NCBI GenBank assembly: GCA_945787595.1
Contig: CALZJV010000006.1
Span: 1 to 32,293 of the forward strand
DNA: 32,293 nucleotides
Direction of reading: 5' to 3'
Source of the DNA: an uncultured Desulfobacterales bacterium
GTDB lineage: Bacteria; Desulfobacterota; Desulfobacteria; Desulfobacterales; JAFDCJ01
Shown: positions 17,251 to 24,742 of the stretch, piece after piece
How the letters are laid out: each line of letters starts with the position of its first letter
Numbering within the stretch: position 1 is the stretch's first letter
The notes under the pieces: generated by a model
The model's database searches: none
What the model was told of the DNA's origin: nothing
The model's input: the letters and a program-made list of their open reading frames with translations, nothing else
Made by a program: the position numbers and the translations under genes

Positions 17251-17285
17251 GTGACCGGATCTGACAAAGGTGTTTGATAATATAT
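17251..17285 (+). promoter_or_regulatory. Putative promoter/operator of the 62-residue protein
   Basis: GTGACC (17251-17256) and TTTGAT (17273-17278) are 16 bp apart and overlap CCGGATCTGACAAA and GATAATATA. The same arrangement with the same internal spacing (CCGGATCTG-N-CAAA-N7-GATA-N-TATA) lies in front of the phosphatase gene at 18985-18950 on the other strand. The match extends over about 30 positions, so I take it as a shared promoter with an operator-like core. Confidence 0.5.
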
Positions 17286-17308
17286 TCTCCAGGAAAGGAG
17301 GAAATATT

Positions 17309-17497
17309 ATGCACACCAATCCGATGATGCCAAAACCAATGAACGAAGATGAACTTGAGAATGTCAAGAAAAAGATTATTGAGACGTATTTATTCCTCAT
17401 TAGTCACACCGGATATGACCCAAAGGTCATTGAGGTCATGAAGCTGGCTGCGCTGGCTGATTTGCAAAGAAGGTACGAGGCTGGGGAGCTTTGGTAA
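17309..17497 (+). CDS. Small hypothetical helical protein
   Basis: A 62-residue protein. ATG 17309 follows GAAAGGAGGA at optimal spacing; an in-frame ATG at 17270 has no binding site. It is Met/Pro-rich at the N-terminus (HTNPMMPKPMNEDELENVKK), then two charged helices (KKIIETYLFLI and VIEVMKLAALADLQRRYEAG). No motif is recognised. The helices could pack as a small dimer. It carries the promoter-like sequence shared with the phosphatase gene, suggesting coordinated expression within the element. Confidence 0.65.
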   Translation: MHTNPMMPKPMNEDELENVKKKIIETYLFLISHTGYDPKVIEVMKLAALADLQRRYEAGELW

Positions 17498-17570
17498 AAA
17501 GCATCCAATTTTTATATAGCCAATGCGGCATTGCCGATTTTTCCTATATACAATTCAAAGTGGGGGAAAA

Positions 17571-17717
17571 ATGGATGACAGCTCTCACGAACCTGACCAC
17601 GACCGGCGATCTTTCTTGTTTAAAGTAATGGCTGGCGGATCCTTCCTGCTGAGCATGTGGTTAACAGCACTTTTGAATTGGCTCATAAGAAAACTTTTTA
17701 TTTCAGCAATTACTTAA
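17571..17717 (+). CDS. 48-residue membrane miniprotein with twin-arginine-like start
   Basis: ATG 17571 follows TGGGGGAAAA. The product begins MDDSSHEPDHDRRSFLFKVM, with the RRSFLFK sequence resembling a Tat signal, then a hydrophobic stretch (GGSFLLSMWLTALLNWLI) and a short basic end. With no mature domain after the helix it is more likely a small membrane protein than an exported one. Function unknown; the start is supported only by the binding site. Confidence 0.45.
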   Translation: MDDSSHEPDHDRRSFLFKVMAGGSFLLSMWLTALLNWLIRKLFISAIT

Positions 17718-17762
17718 TTTATCCGGACCTACTCATAATTGTCGTTAGGTCTTTGAGGAAAC

Positions 17763-18200
17763 ATGAAAACTAAACCATCTTGGTATTACAATCAATCAGC
17801 AGTGATCCCTTTCAAAACAAATGAAGGAATGACAGAGATTGTGTTAATAACGTCAATCACCTCTGGAGCCTGGGGTATACCCAAAGGAGTAGTTGAAAAA
17901 TCTATGTCTCCAGAGGAATCTGCATCCAAGGAAGCATTTGAAGAGGCGGGGGTAATTGGAAAGGTATCTAATGAAATGATTGCTGATTATGAATATGAAA
18001 AATGGGGTGGCACCTGCAAAGTGAAAGTTTTTCCACTTCATGTCACAGACATTTTTGATGAATGGGATGAAATGAATGTAAGAAAGCGTATCATAGTTGA
18101 AATAAAAGAGGCCATATCACTTATCAAGAAGAATCAAAGGGAAGTACTAATGAAGTTTCAGGAGATAATGAGCATAACGTATCGCAACTCAGCGCGTTGA
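17763..18200 (+). CDS. Nudix hydrolase
   Basis: A 145-residue protein. The Nudix box spans about 42-65, with GIPKGVVEK before it and KEAFEEAGV at 56-64. Glu60 and Glu61 of the EExG core bind the metal, and the usual Arg of REUxEExGU is Lys. The PKGxxExxxSPxExAxKEAxEEAG form is typical of diphosphoinositol-polyphosphate/diadenosine-type bacterial Nudix enzymes, which cleave X-diphosphate-linked nucleotides or inositols. The exact substrate is open. A GTTAGGT occurs 15 nt before the start, which would fit an integron cassette border, but I see no matching attC hairpin behind the gene. Confidence 0.85.
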   Translation: MKTKPSWYYNQSAVIPFKTNEGMTEIVLITSITSGAWGIPKGVVEKSMSPEESASKEAFEEAGVIGKVSNEMIADYEYEKWGGTCKVKVFPLHVTDIFDEWDEMNVRKRIIVEIKEAISLIKKNQREVLMKFQEIMSITYRNSAR

Positions 18201-18369
18201 CAGATTAAGTTGTACTTAATTTGTAAAATAAAAGATTGAATCTTGATCATTTCACCTTTAGATATCATACCATTCGCTTCTTATCCACGACTCCGAGCTC
18301 TTTAACGGGATTCATCACCCTTCCTTACTTAATAATCTGAATATTTTATTCAATTAATTCTCTGTCGAT

Positions 18370-18921
18370 TCATAAATCTTTTTTCCAATTGATAACCATG
18401 TTAATCTGCTTCTTGGTTTCGGGAGACGGATCTGAAAAATCCTCATTATTTTTTCGAAGTTCCCTGATCATTCCAATCACATCAATGCCAGCGGCCATCC
18501 CGTGTCTTGCCAAATAGCAACCGACAACTGTGCCGGTCCTTCCTTTGCCACCCCAGCAGTGCACATATACCGGTTTATCGTGTTTGTTGCACATATCAAT
18601 CTGATTTAAAATCCGAACCATTTGACGCTCCGTTGGGACGGAGAAATCCTTTATGGAAATTTGGTCGAACGTAACGGTGATTCCCATTTTATCTGCAATA
18701 GTTTCCATGTGGTCAACGTATGGCGGGAATGGATCGTTCGGGCTATTGTATTCTTTAGGTTCCATCAAACTGATAACATGCCTGATTTCCTCTTGAATAA
18801 GACCTTTGAGATTTCTTTTTTCCTCGATTGGATCTTCTGATCCGGGATAACAACCGGCGAGAAGCTTTCCGGGAACAACCCAATATGACCGATTAAAAGG
18901 GGTCTTCAATATTTCTGTCAT
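18370..18921 (-). CDS. Cysteine-based protein-tyrosine/dual-specificity phosphatase
   Basis: A 183-residue protein with an AAAGGAGTG binding site. The P-loop signature HCWGGKGRTG at 121-130 contains nucleophile Cys122 and Arg128. A candidate general acid is Asp92 in SIKDFSVP. The opening YWVVPGKLLAGCYPG (about 13-27) is the common start of this bacterial branch of dual-specificity-like phosphatases. The enzyme hydrolyses phosphate monoesters through a cysteinyl intermediate; the substrate is unknown. It is divergent from the DMT transporter and shares a promoter-like sequence with the 62-residue protein at 17309, though on the opposite strand. Confidence 0.88.
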   Translation of the reverse strand: MTEILKTPFNRSYWVVPGKLLAGCYPGSEDPIEEKRNLKGLIQEEIRHVISLMEPKEYNSPNDPFPPYVDHMETIADKMGITVTFDQISIKDFSVPTERQMVRILNQIDMCNKHDKPVYVHCWGGKGRTGTVVGCYLARHGMAAGIDVIGMIRELRKNNEDFSDPSPETKKQINMVINWKKDL

Positions 18922-18949
18922 AAAACCGCACTCCTTTCCCAGTTATTTT

Positions 18950-18985
18950 CTTATACTATCATATGTGTTTGACAGATCCGGACAA
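18950..18985 (-). promoter_or_regulatory. Putative promoter/operator of the phosphatase gene
   Basis: On the minus strand TTGTCC (18985-18980) and TATGAT (18963-18958) are separated by 16 bp. They enclose CCGGATCTGTCAAA and GATAGTATA, which correspond position by position to the sequence at 17251-17285. The start codon is about 30 nt downstream of the -10 box. Confidence 0.55.
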
Positions 18986-19235
18986 AGTTCAGGAAAAAAT
19001 ATGAAAATTGAATTTCAAATTTCCAAATATCAAAGATACAAGAAATGATTTCAAAATTTGGTAAGGGACCGTTTCTCGGAGTCCACTGGGGAAAGGGAAT
19101 AAAAAAATAGTGACATCCAAGATTGTATACTCGAATTAATATTTTGTTGACTTGGCAACCGATAAATGTGATTTCTGTTCGATCGAAAATCGTAACACCA
19201 CCTCAAACCTTGAATATGATAGAAAGATCTTTATA

Positions 19236-20105
19236 TTGCGCCTTACTGTAAGAGATTTTGGATTAGCGTTATCTGTACCCGTCATATGGGGCATGGGGTT
19301 CACTTTTGCAAAAGCTGGTTTGAATGAATTCCCTCCCCTATTTTTAATGAGTTTACGATTTGCCCTGTCTGCATTAATTCTATGTTGGTTTTTCCCGCCC
19401 CCCGTAGGACAGTTTAAGGTTATTTTTCTATTGGCTCTGGTCAGTGCTACGATCCAGTATGGCCTCACATTCACTGGCCTAAAAGGATTGGATGCATCAA
19501 CTGCTGTCTTTCTTGTTCAATTAGAAGTTCCGTTTGGGGCATTGCTGGCATCAATCTTTTTTAAAGATAACTTGGGATGGTTACGTGCTTTTGGAATGGC
19601 TGTTGCGTTTTTTGGAGTTGGATTGATTGCCGGAGCACCAAGCATACGAAATCAATTGTTTTCAGTCTTCTTGGTTGTCTCTGGTGCACTCACATGGTCT
19701 CTCGGCCAAGTCATGATAAAAAAGATGACTTCGATCACAGGATTTCAACTGATTGCATGGCTTTCGTTTTTTGCAGGTCCGCAGATGCTTATCTCTTCAC
19801 TATTGATTGAAAACGGACATCTCGAATCTATAAAAAATGCGACGATAATAGGATGGGGAACCGTTATTTACCTTGGAGTTATAATGACCGCGGTCGGTTA
19901 TGGTCTTTGGTATCATATTTTGAAGAAATATGATGTCAATCAGGCAATGCCTTTTCTACTCCTGTTGCCGGTTTCATCACTCATTGGTGCCGTACTCTTT
20001 TTGGGTGAACGACCAAATTTAGGTACTATGCTCGGTGGCACCATCATTATTATTGGGGTGGCCATAATTGTTTTCGCCGGACAAAGGATGGCGTCTATAG
20101 AATAA
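19236..20105 (+). CDS. EamA/DMT-family transporter
   Basis: A protein of about 290 residues with ten hydrophobic helices in two EamA repeats. The first repeat begins SVPVIWGMGFTFAKAGLNEF with PPLFLMSLRFALSA; the second ends FLGERPNLGTMLGGTIIIIG. These are the drug/metabolite transporter superfamily signatures. The transported compound is unknown. The frame is open from a TTG at 19152, but that would add a Cys-rich, polar 28-residue leader that the family lacks; I prefer the TTG at 19236. No ATG is in a suitable place, so the start is uncertain. It is divergent from the phosphatase gene and 32 bp ahead of the HU-like gene. Confidence 0.85.
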   Translation: MRLTVRDFGLALSVPVIWGMGFTFAKAGLNEFPPLFLMSLRFALSALILCWFFPPPVGQFKVIFLLALVSATIQYGLTFTGLKGLDASTAVFLVQLEVPFGALLASIFFKDNLGWLRAFGMAVAFFGVGLIAGAPSIRNQLFSVFLVVSGALTWSLGQVMIKKMTSITGFQLIAWLSFFAGPQMLISSLLIENGHLESIKNATIIGWGTVIYLGVIMTAVGYGLWYHILKKYDVNQAMPFLLLLPVSSLIGAVLFLGERPNLGTMLGGTIIIIGVAIIVFAGQRMASIE

Positions 20106-20137
20106 AAGGTACCAATCAGATAAATACAGGGAGAGCC

Positions 20138-20413
20138 ATGAATAAACTTGAACTCATTAGCGCATTGAGAGATGAATGTCAGATTTCAAAAAAAGAAGCT
20201 GCAACTATTGTAGACTTGTTTTTTAATGAGATGGCCAATGCGCTTGCTAAAGGTGATCGGGTTGAAATCCGTGGACTGTGTTCTTTTTATGTTAAAAAAT
20301 ACAAAGCGTATGCCGGTAGAAACCCCAGAACTGGCGAGACTGTTACTGTGGCTCCCAAAAAATTGCCGTTTTTTAAGTGTGGGCAGGAATTGAAGAGGAG
20401 GGTTGATTATTGA
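20138..20413 (+). CDS. HU/IHF-family DNA-binding protein
   Basis: A 91-residue protein. The N-terminal helices are NKLELISALRDECQISKKEA. The GDRVEIRGLCSFYVKKYKA segment (about 39-57) is the beta-sheet core, and the DNA-bending arm GRNPRTGETVTV (about 60-71) carries the intercalating proline. It ends with the PFFKCGQELKRRV helix. The REIRGLGSF-type strand is closer to IHF than HU, but subunit identity cannot be fixed. Such proteins often assist integrases and transposases. It has a GGGAG binding site. Confidence 0.92.
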   Translation: MNKLELISALRDECQISKKEAATIVDLFFNEMANALAKGDRVEIRGLCSFYVKKYKAYAGRNPRTGETVTVAPKKLPFFKCGQELKRRVDY

Positions 20414-20443
20414 TTAACGGATTTAAACTGACACTGTATTTTT

Positions 20444-20605
20444 ATGATTCCAAAAATAATCAGCATCATAATCGGACTCGTCGCAGTCGGATTTTTCATA
20501 TGGAAATTTAAAGAAACCCCCTATTGTCGACCGTGAGTTTTGTTGCCAATTGGCGGGGGCGTAGGTTACGCTGCATATTGGATTTTGAAAACATTCTTTA
20601 CGTAA
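20444..20605 (+). pseudogene. Broken small two-helix membrane protein
   Basis: From ATG 20444 the frame reads MIPKIISIIIGLVAVGFFIW and more, meets a TGA at 20534-20536, and continues in the same frame with VLLPIGGGVGYAAYWILK to a TAA at 20603-20605. Both halves are transmembrane-like, so a nonsense mutation in a 53-codon gene is the simplest reading. There is no sign of a selenocysteine insertion context. Confidence 0.4.
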
Positions 20606-20615
20606 TTTATGAGAA

Positions 20616-20902
20616 ATGACATTACCAGATTCAATTATACAACAAAAACTCGCCTCCCTTAGAAAATCCAAATTCAAATTAATCCAGAAAGACCGGGATT
20701 ACATTTCCACCATAGGTCTCGAAACCATCAAGGATCACGCATATCAATTTATTAATTCCAGGGTTGCGCTCGCTTTTCCCAAATATGACGGCAAACAAAC
20801 CCCGATGAGAGGCATCCAGTTTTCATCGCCCAGCATGCCACCGCCACATGTTGCCGGGGGTGCATATCAAAGTGGCATGGTATCGAGAAGGATAGAATGT
20901 GA
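20616..20902 (+). pseudogene. DUF4186 gene with a single-base deletion
   Basis: The first 66 codons (TLPDSIIQQKLASLRKSKFK through DGKQTPMRG) match the start of DUF4186. At 20811-20815 the expected codons for Gly-His (GGC CAT) read GGCAT, one base short. In the shifted frame the family core continues as HPVFIAQHATATCCRGCISK and WHGIEKD until a TGA at 20900-20902, shorter than intact members. The gene is therefore frameshifted and its 3' part degraded. The long plus-strand frame running to 21002 reflects the wrong frame after the deletion. The function of DUF4186 is unknown. Confidence 0.8.
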
Positions 20903-21002
20903 TGATAGAGATAAGATTGAATACAGGACCAGAAAGGTTTCAACTCGAAAACCATGCGGTGGATGGGGAGCGGCAGAGGGCATTTTGAACATGTTGATGT
21001 AA

Positions 21003-21311
21003 ATTTTCTTTAGTGCTATGAAATAATACGTATTGAAGGAGATTGAAAATCAAACACTGAAAATATCAATAACGGGTTAAGATATCATCTTAGTATCTGA
21101 AATTATTGCATATTGCTGATAATGGCAAGATACATCAAGGCTGGGGTCTATCAAATCCAGGCTCAAATACAGTATATATCACAAGGGGTGTCCGAAAGGG
21201 ATAGTCTCAATATATCTCAAGTCCGCTTCAATCATCGTTTTTCTGTATAACATACCTAATTTGATGATATACTGGTCAATATACTAACTGATTGGCTAAA
21301 GGTAAATCATT
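21003..21311. other. Non-coding gap before the integron cassettes
   Basis: No gene is supported here. A TTGGCT at 21292-21297 is a possible 5' border of the first cassette, since the R'' box of its attC (GGCCAAC) predicts TTGGCC. Confidence 0.35.
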
Positions 21312-22025
21312 ATGAATACTTGGGATGATTTCGAGAATGAAGCAAGCTTTGTTGAAAAAACCACTTGTGAACAAGAACCGGAGATAGTAAGTTTGATGAA
21401 GGATTCTATCGGCGTTTTTGCCGACGGATTCTCTGCTGCAAAAGGGTCAGATTCATCGGATGAAGCGTTAGCAAAAATGAGTTTGCTATCTCATAGTTTT
21501 GGAACCTTGAAGTGTTCAGTAGATACAGCGTTACGTGGTTACTATGTTCAATCAATGAATTTACTTCGAATAGTGTATGAAAATTGGGTTGCATATAAAT
21601 ATTTGGAAAAGAATCCTGATAATGCAATCCTTTGGATTCGCTCAAGTAAAAGAAAAAAACCTCCGGGACATGCGGCAATGCTTCGAGAAATAGATGATGA
21701 CTATAGTTCTCTAAAAGGTAAATTGAAAGGCTGGTATAAAACCCTTTGTAGCTTCGCTCATACTGATCCACTTAACTTGCTATCCCAAATTTCAACGTCT
21801 GAAGTACCGGGTGAAACATCAATACAATTCGGAGCAACTTATAAGAAGGATTTATTCAGGACTTCTGCCTATTCAATATGCTTGTGGGCTGGAATATCAA
21901 TCATGAATGTTGGTTCTCGGGTGCCAGATAATGACCAATGGCGTGAGCAGACGGCTACAGTTCAAGAGAAGATATTGAAATTCATTGAACAAGAAAATAA
22001 AGACTTCAAGTTAAAAAAAGTTTGA
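21312..22025 (+). CDS. Hypothetical protein, probable integron cassette gene
   Basis: A 237-residue soluble protein, helical throughout. Notable segments are ALRGYYVQSMNLLRIVYENW (about 73-92) and WYKTLCSFAHTDPLNLLSQI (about 141-160). The Arg-rich helix and late His resemble the helical HEPN/DUF5677-like toxin and nuclease families, but I cannot confirm this. The stop codon lies 2 bp before a well-formed attC site on the same strand, which is the standard arrangement for a cassette gene and its recombination site. There is no ribosome binding site of consensus strength (AAAGGTAAATC). Confidence 0.6.
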   Translation: MNTWDDFENEASFVEKTTCEQEPEIVSLMKDSIGVFADGFSAAKGSDSSDEALAKMSLLSHSFGTLKCSVDTALRGYYVQSMNLLRIVYENWVAYKYLEKNPDNAILWIRSSKRKKPPGHAAMLREIDDDYSSLKGKLKGWYKTLCSFAHTDPLNLLSQISTSEVPGETSIQFGATYKKDLFRTSAYSICLWAGISIMNVGSRVPDNDQWREQTATVQEKILKFIEQENKDFKLKKV

Positions 22026-22027
22026 AT

Positions 22028-22089
22028 GGCCAACAATCGTGTTCAGTGGACCGCGAGGGTCTTGCCGCCACTGACACGCAGCGTTAGGC
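22028..22089 (+). repeat. Integron attC recombination site (cassette junction)
   Basis: R'' box GGCCAAC (22028-22034) and R' box GTTAGGC (22083-22089) flank a stem of GTGTTCAGTGG and CCACTGACAC. The pairing is perfect except for one unpaired T in the left arm, the extrahelical base that attC recognition by IntI needs. The 62-bp length is typical. Recombination occurs between G and TT of the R' box. Confidence 0.8.
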
Positions 22090-22108
22090 AGGCAAGCTTG
22101 GAGGAGAT

Positions 22109-23638
22109 ATGGGCTGGAACTTTAACATGAAAACGGCGAATATAGTAGGCTGGTTAACGGCTCCTGATCATCTGCGCCCGCCTGCAGATGAACTTGATAC
22201 TAATGAGATCCGGATGTTTCTCGACCGTCTTGGTTGGGGTGGGACTGAAGACACTGGGTTCATCTCCGATGACCCGTCCTGGATCGAAGACATTGCAAGA
22301 GATAGGCAACGGATTATCGACGCCAGCTGGGATGAAACGCGTTTCTTACACGACGGCCTGCACTTGCTGCTTCGCCATTTTTCGCCATTTGATGTGTTTG
22401 CCGTCGCGGTTGCTACCGAGAGGTGGCAATACGATAGGTTAAAAGCTTTCATGCACCACGCAGCGCATGCTACCGAAAGCTCGGGTTTGTTCATGATCCC
22501 TGACCGTTGGGCGCTTGACAATATAGAGTTGGAAAACCCATTCCCAGCAGTGGCCCGTCTAACAGATGCTGTGGCGAGCTGGCCAGGAGTCGTTTTCTGG
22601 ACTCGTAATGGCACCATTGCTTTCGCCGAATTAAATGAAGTGGAAGACTTGTACATGGAGCTTCGCGAGGCTATCCGACATTCACGGATGTCGAGATACG
22701 ACCAACCAACTTTATCGCGAACTTCAGCGGTTGATGATGTCCTCGAAAGACATGAAAGTCGGCGGCACCAACGGCCTACGATTCTTCATCTCAGCGACCT
22801 TCACTTTGGAACGGACGAGGCCCTTCGACGACAGAGCTACCTTTCCCTGCACATCAGCCGCCTGATCACCGAGAATCATGTCGGACGTACTGTTATCACG
22901 GGGGACCTTTTCAATAATCCAACGGAGCAGGACGCGCTCCAATTCCAGAACTTCAGGCAAGAGATTGCTCGCTACTCTGGAAAAGACCCGATCGTCGTCC
23001 CGGGTAACCACGATCAAAGGGCGTTTGGGAACTTTCGCTGGGCGTTACGGCCTTTGAGTGAACTTGAATGGTCCTCTGTCGTACCGGACAACTACCTTGA
23101 GGCAGTATTTATGTGCTTCGACTCATCCAAGGATGCTGCTCTCGCCAGGGGGAAGGTCACGAGGGATCAAAGGCTATCGGTCGGGAACGCACATGATCAT
23201 TTGGAAGCGAGACACCCCACCCTCCGGGGCTATATGAAAATTGCGCTTTTACACCATCATCCATTCTCATTCGATATTCCACCCAAGGGCATTTGGCGGT
23301 TCTTCGAAATGACGGGCATCAATGAGGAGGAGTTCCTACGCATGGATGATGGCGAAGAGTTCGTGGAGTGGTGCGCTTATAGGGGAGTGTCACTCATCAT
23401 GCACGGCCACAAACATGTCCCCATTCATCATCGTGACTGGATTCGCACCGATTCAGGCCATCGTAAGGTGGATTCTGTTGGTTGTGGCTCCTCAACCGGG
23501 ACCGGTGAGCATCCACTCTCCGTGAACATTGTATCATGGAGCCAGGATCGATTGGCGGTGAAGTTCCTCATGGACCCTGGTGACGGCCGAGGTTTCGCCA
23601 ACAAACTTGTCCAGGTCAATGAAATTGAGGCCGCCTAA
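22109..23638 (+). CDS. Cassette-borne metallophosphoesterase with a novel N-terminal region
   Basis: A 509-residue protein with a GGAGGAG binding site. Residues 223-500 are a calcineurin-like metallophosphoesterase with all motifs: LSDLHFG (Asp230, His232), TGDLFNN (Gly265-Asp266), PGNHDQ (299-302), a late His in LLHHHPF (382-384) and MHGHKH (433-436). These bind two metals for phosphomonoester or phosphodiester (nucleotide or nucleic acid) cleavage. Residues 1-220 are helical, His-rich in the 81-120 stretch, and match no family I recognise. The gene is GC-richer than its neighbours. Its TAA stop lies inside the R'' box of an attC site, and the upstream attC's TTAGGC lies 20 bp before the start: a complete integron cassette. 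It is a plausible defence effector, but this is inference. Confidence 0.9.
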   Translation: MGWNFNMKTANIVGWLTAPDHLRPPADELDTNEIRMFLDRLGWGGTEDTGFISDDPSWIEDIARDRQRIIDASWDETRFLHDGLHLLLRHFSPFDVFAVAVATERWQYDRLKAFMHHAAHATESSGLFMIPDRWALDNIELENPFPAVARLTDAVASWPGVVFWTRNGTIAFAELNEVEDLYMELREAIRHSRMSRYDQPTLSRTSAVDDVLERHESRRHQRPTILHLSDLHFGTDEALRRQSYLSLHISRLITENHVGRTVITGDLFNNPTEQDALQFQNFRQEIARYSGKDPIVVPGNHDQRAFGNFRWALRPLSELEWSSVVPDNYLEAVFMCFDSSKDAALARGKVTRDQRLSVGNAHDHLEARHPTLRGYMKIALLHHHPFSFDIPPKGIWRFFEMTGINEEEFLRMDDGEEFVEWCAYRGVSLIMHGHKHVPIHHRDWIRTDSGHRKVDSVGCGSSTGTGEHPLSVNIVSWSQDRLAVKFLMDPGDGRGFANKLVQVNEIEAA

Positions 23639-23720
23639 CAAGGCAAATTAACTCGGACTGCCAGAAGCAGCAGAGCGAAGCGGCGCGGCTTCTGGCAACC
23701 GGTTATTTGCAGTGTTAAAA
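23633..23720 (+). repeat. Integron attC site of the phosphoesterase cassette
   Basis: R'' box GCCTAAC (23633-23639, overlapping the stop codon), then paired arms GCAAAT/ATTTGC (23643-23648, 23705-23710) and GCCAGAAGC/GCTTCTGGC (23660-23668, 23688-23696) and a terminal GTTAAAA (23714-23720). After excision the cassette's own TTAGGC border would replace TTAAAA and give GTTAGGC, an exact complement of GCCTAAC. This confirms the cassette limits as about 22084-23714. Confidence 0.8.
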
Positions 23721-24089
23721 CTGTGATACCTCCAACAATAATGGAAATATCAGTGCCATTAAAAAGTTTGTGATATCATCTTTCCCGGTCCTCAGGCTGC
23801 CGGTGGTGCTATCTGCTATCTATCTGAACTATTAACCAACTTAATTTGTTGCAAATATTCATATCGTATCCAATACGTTCACTAACGCTGTTTTAGGATC
23901 TTAAAACGGTCTCCAAATTACGGTTCACCCATACAACCATACCTGATTTACCAATCTACCAATTCAGCACCGGTCATTTCATTTCGGCCCACGGTTGGCA
24001 ATCACTATGGTTCAAAATATCCTCAAGCAACCTTTTCTCCAGCTCTTCCATGCTGTCACTGTAAACGGATTTTCACCCCGACGATCCAT
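23721..24089. other. Gap with a repeat scrap at its end
   Basis: No gene can be supported. A near-palindrome (GTTTTAGGATCTTAAAAC) sits near 23891. On the minus strand the last 60 bases (GGGGTGAAAATCC...GACAG) match the start of the remnant at 31910 and end precisely where the XRE fragment begins. Confidence 0.45.
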
Positions 24090-24290
24090 TTGATAAAGGG
24101 AAAAGAAAATCCAACGCTTAATACCATTTTGAAACTGGCCCGATCATTGGATGTAATGCCGGATGAATTCTTTACCCATCTTGAAATTGAAGATCCAGCT
24201 AAAAGAAAATCCATGATCATTGAAATGTTGGACGAGGCGGATGAGGATCAATTGAAATTAGCATATAAGGTGCTGTCTGTGATGATTTAA
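24090..24290 (+). pseudogene. C-terminal fragment of an XRE-family HTH regulator
   Basis: The 66-residue frame from a TTG at 24090 reads IKGKENPTLNTILKLARSLD, the recognition-helix end and last helices of a Cro/C1-type HTH domain, followed by an acidic tail (DEADEDQLKLAYKVL) common in short HTH-3 regulators. The first two helices and the turn are absent; the DNA just upstream belongs to a repeat found also near 31.9 kb. There is no ribosome binding site. I therefore regard it as a gene remnant, not a working repressor. Confidence 0.7.
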
Positions 24291-24742
24291 TGATGGTCCT
24301 ATCTCTAATGATTTTAGCTTTTGCATGTTCGAAATAAAGGGGCATCCTCTTAATTCTTCGGCAGACAACGATTCAGTTAGAAGTATGCACGAAATTAACC
24401 GTCTAATACTTACATGGCTTTCCGGATTGGGTCAATTCACGCTTTATGTAATAATTAAATCAGGCCCAAATTGACATTCTTTTTCTTGCAAAAGTAGTAT
24501 CTTTGATTTAAATGACTTAATAAGATTAGCTTCGATACAGCCATTTTTTCGAGATTATTCAATAGTTAATCCAAAAAATTACATAATTTGTTCCATGAGC
24601 CGCAATTTGTCACTTATTTTAAAAAAATCAGTTTCAGAATCTTCATCAAAAACAACTATTTAGATTATTTTTATATAGTTATAAAAAATCATGCCATTCT
24701 GTTTTTTTGGCACATTAAATGCATAATTTTAGGAGGTAAGAG
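24291..24742. other. AT-rich leader of the 300-residue gene
   Basis: A stretch of 450 bp without a supportable gene or clear hairpin. The last 100 bp is very AT-rich and should contain the promoter of the gene at 24743. Confidence 0.4.

Noticed and set aside
18181..18225. attC site behind the Nudix gene
   Set aside because: GCATAAC and a later GTTGTAC can be forced into R boxes, but the arms between them do not pair.
20534..20536. In-frame TGA as selenocysteine
   Set aside because: The neighbouring residues match no selenoprotein and the adjacent DUF4186 gene is also broken, so simple decay is likelier.
22168..22656. Minus-strand 162-codon frame inside the phosphoesterase gene
   Set aside because: Ser-rich shadow of a well-supported plus-strand gene.
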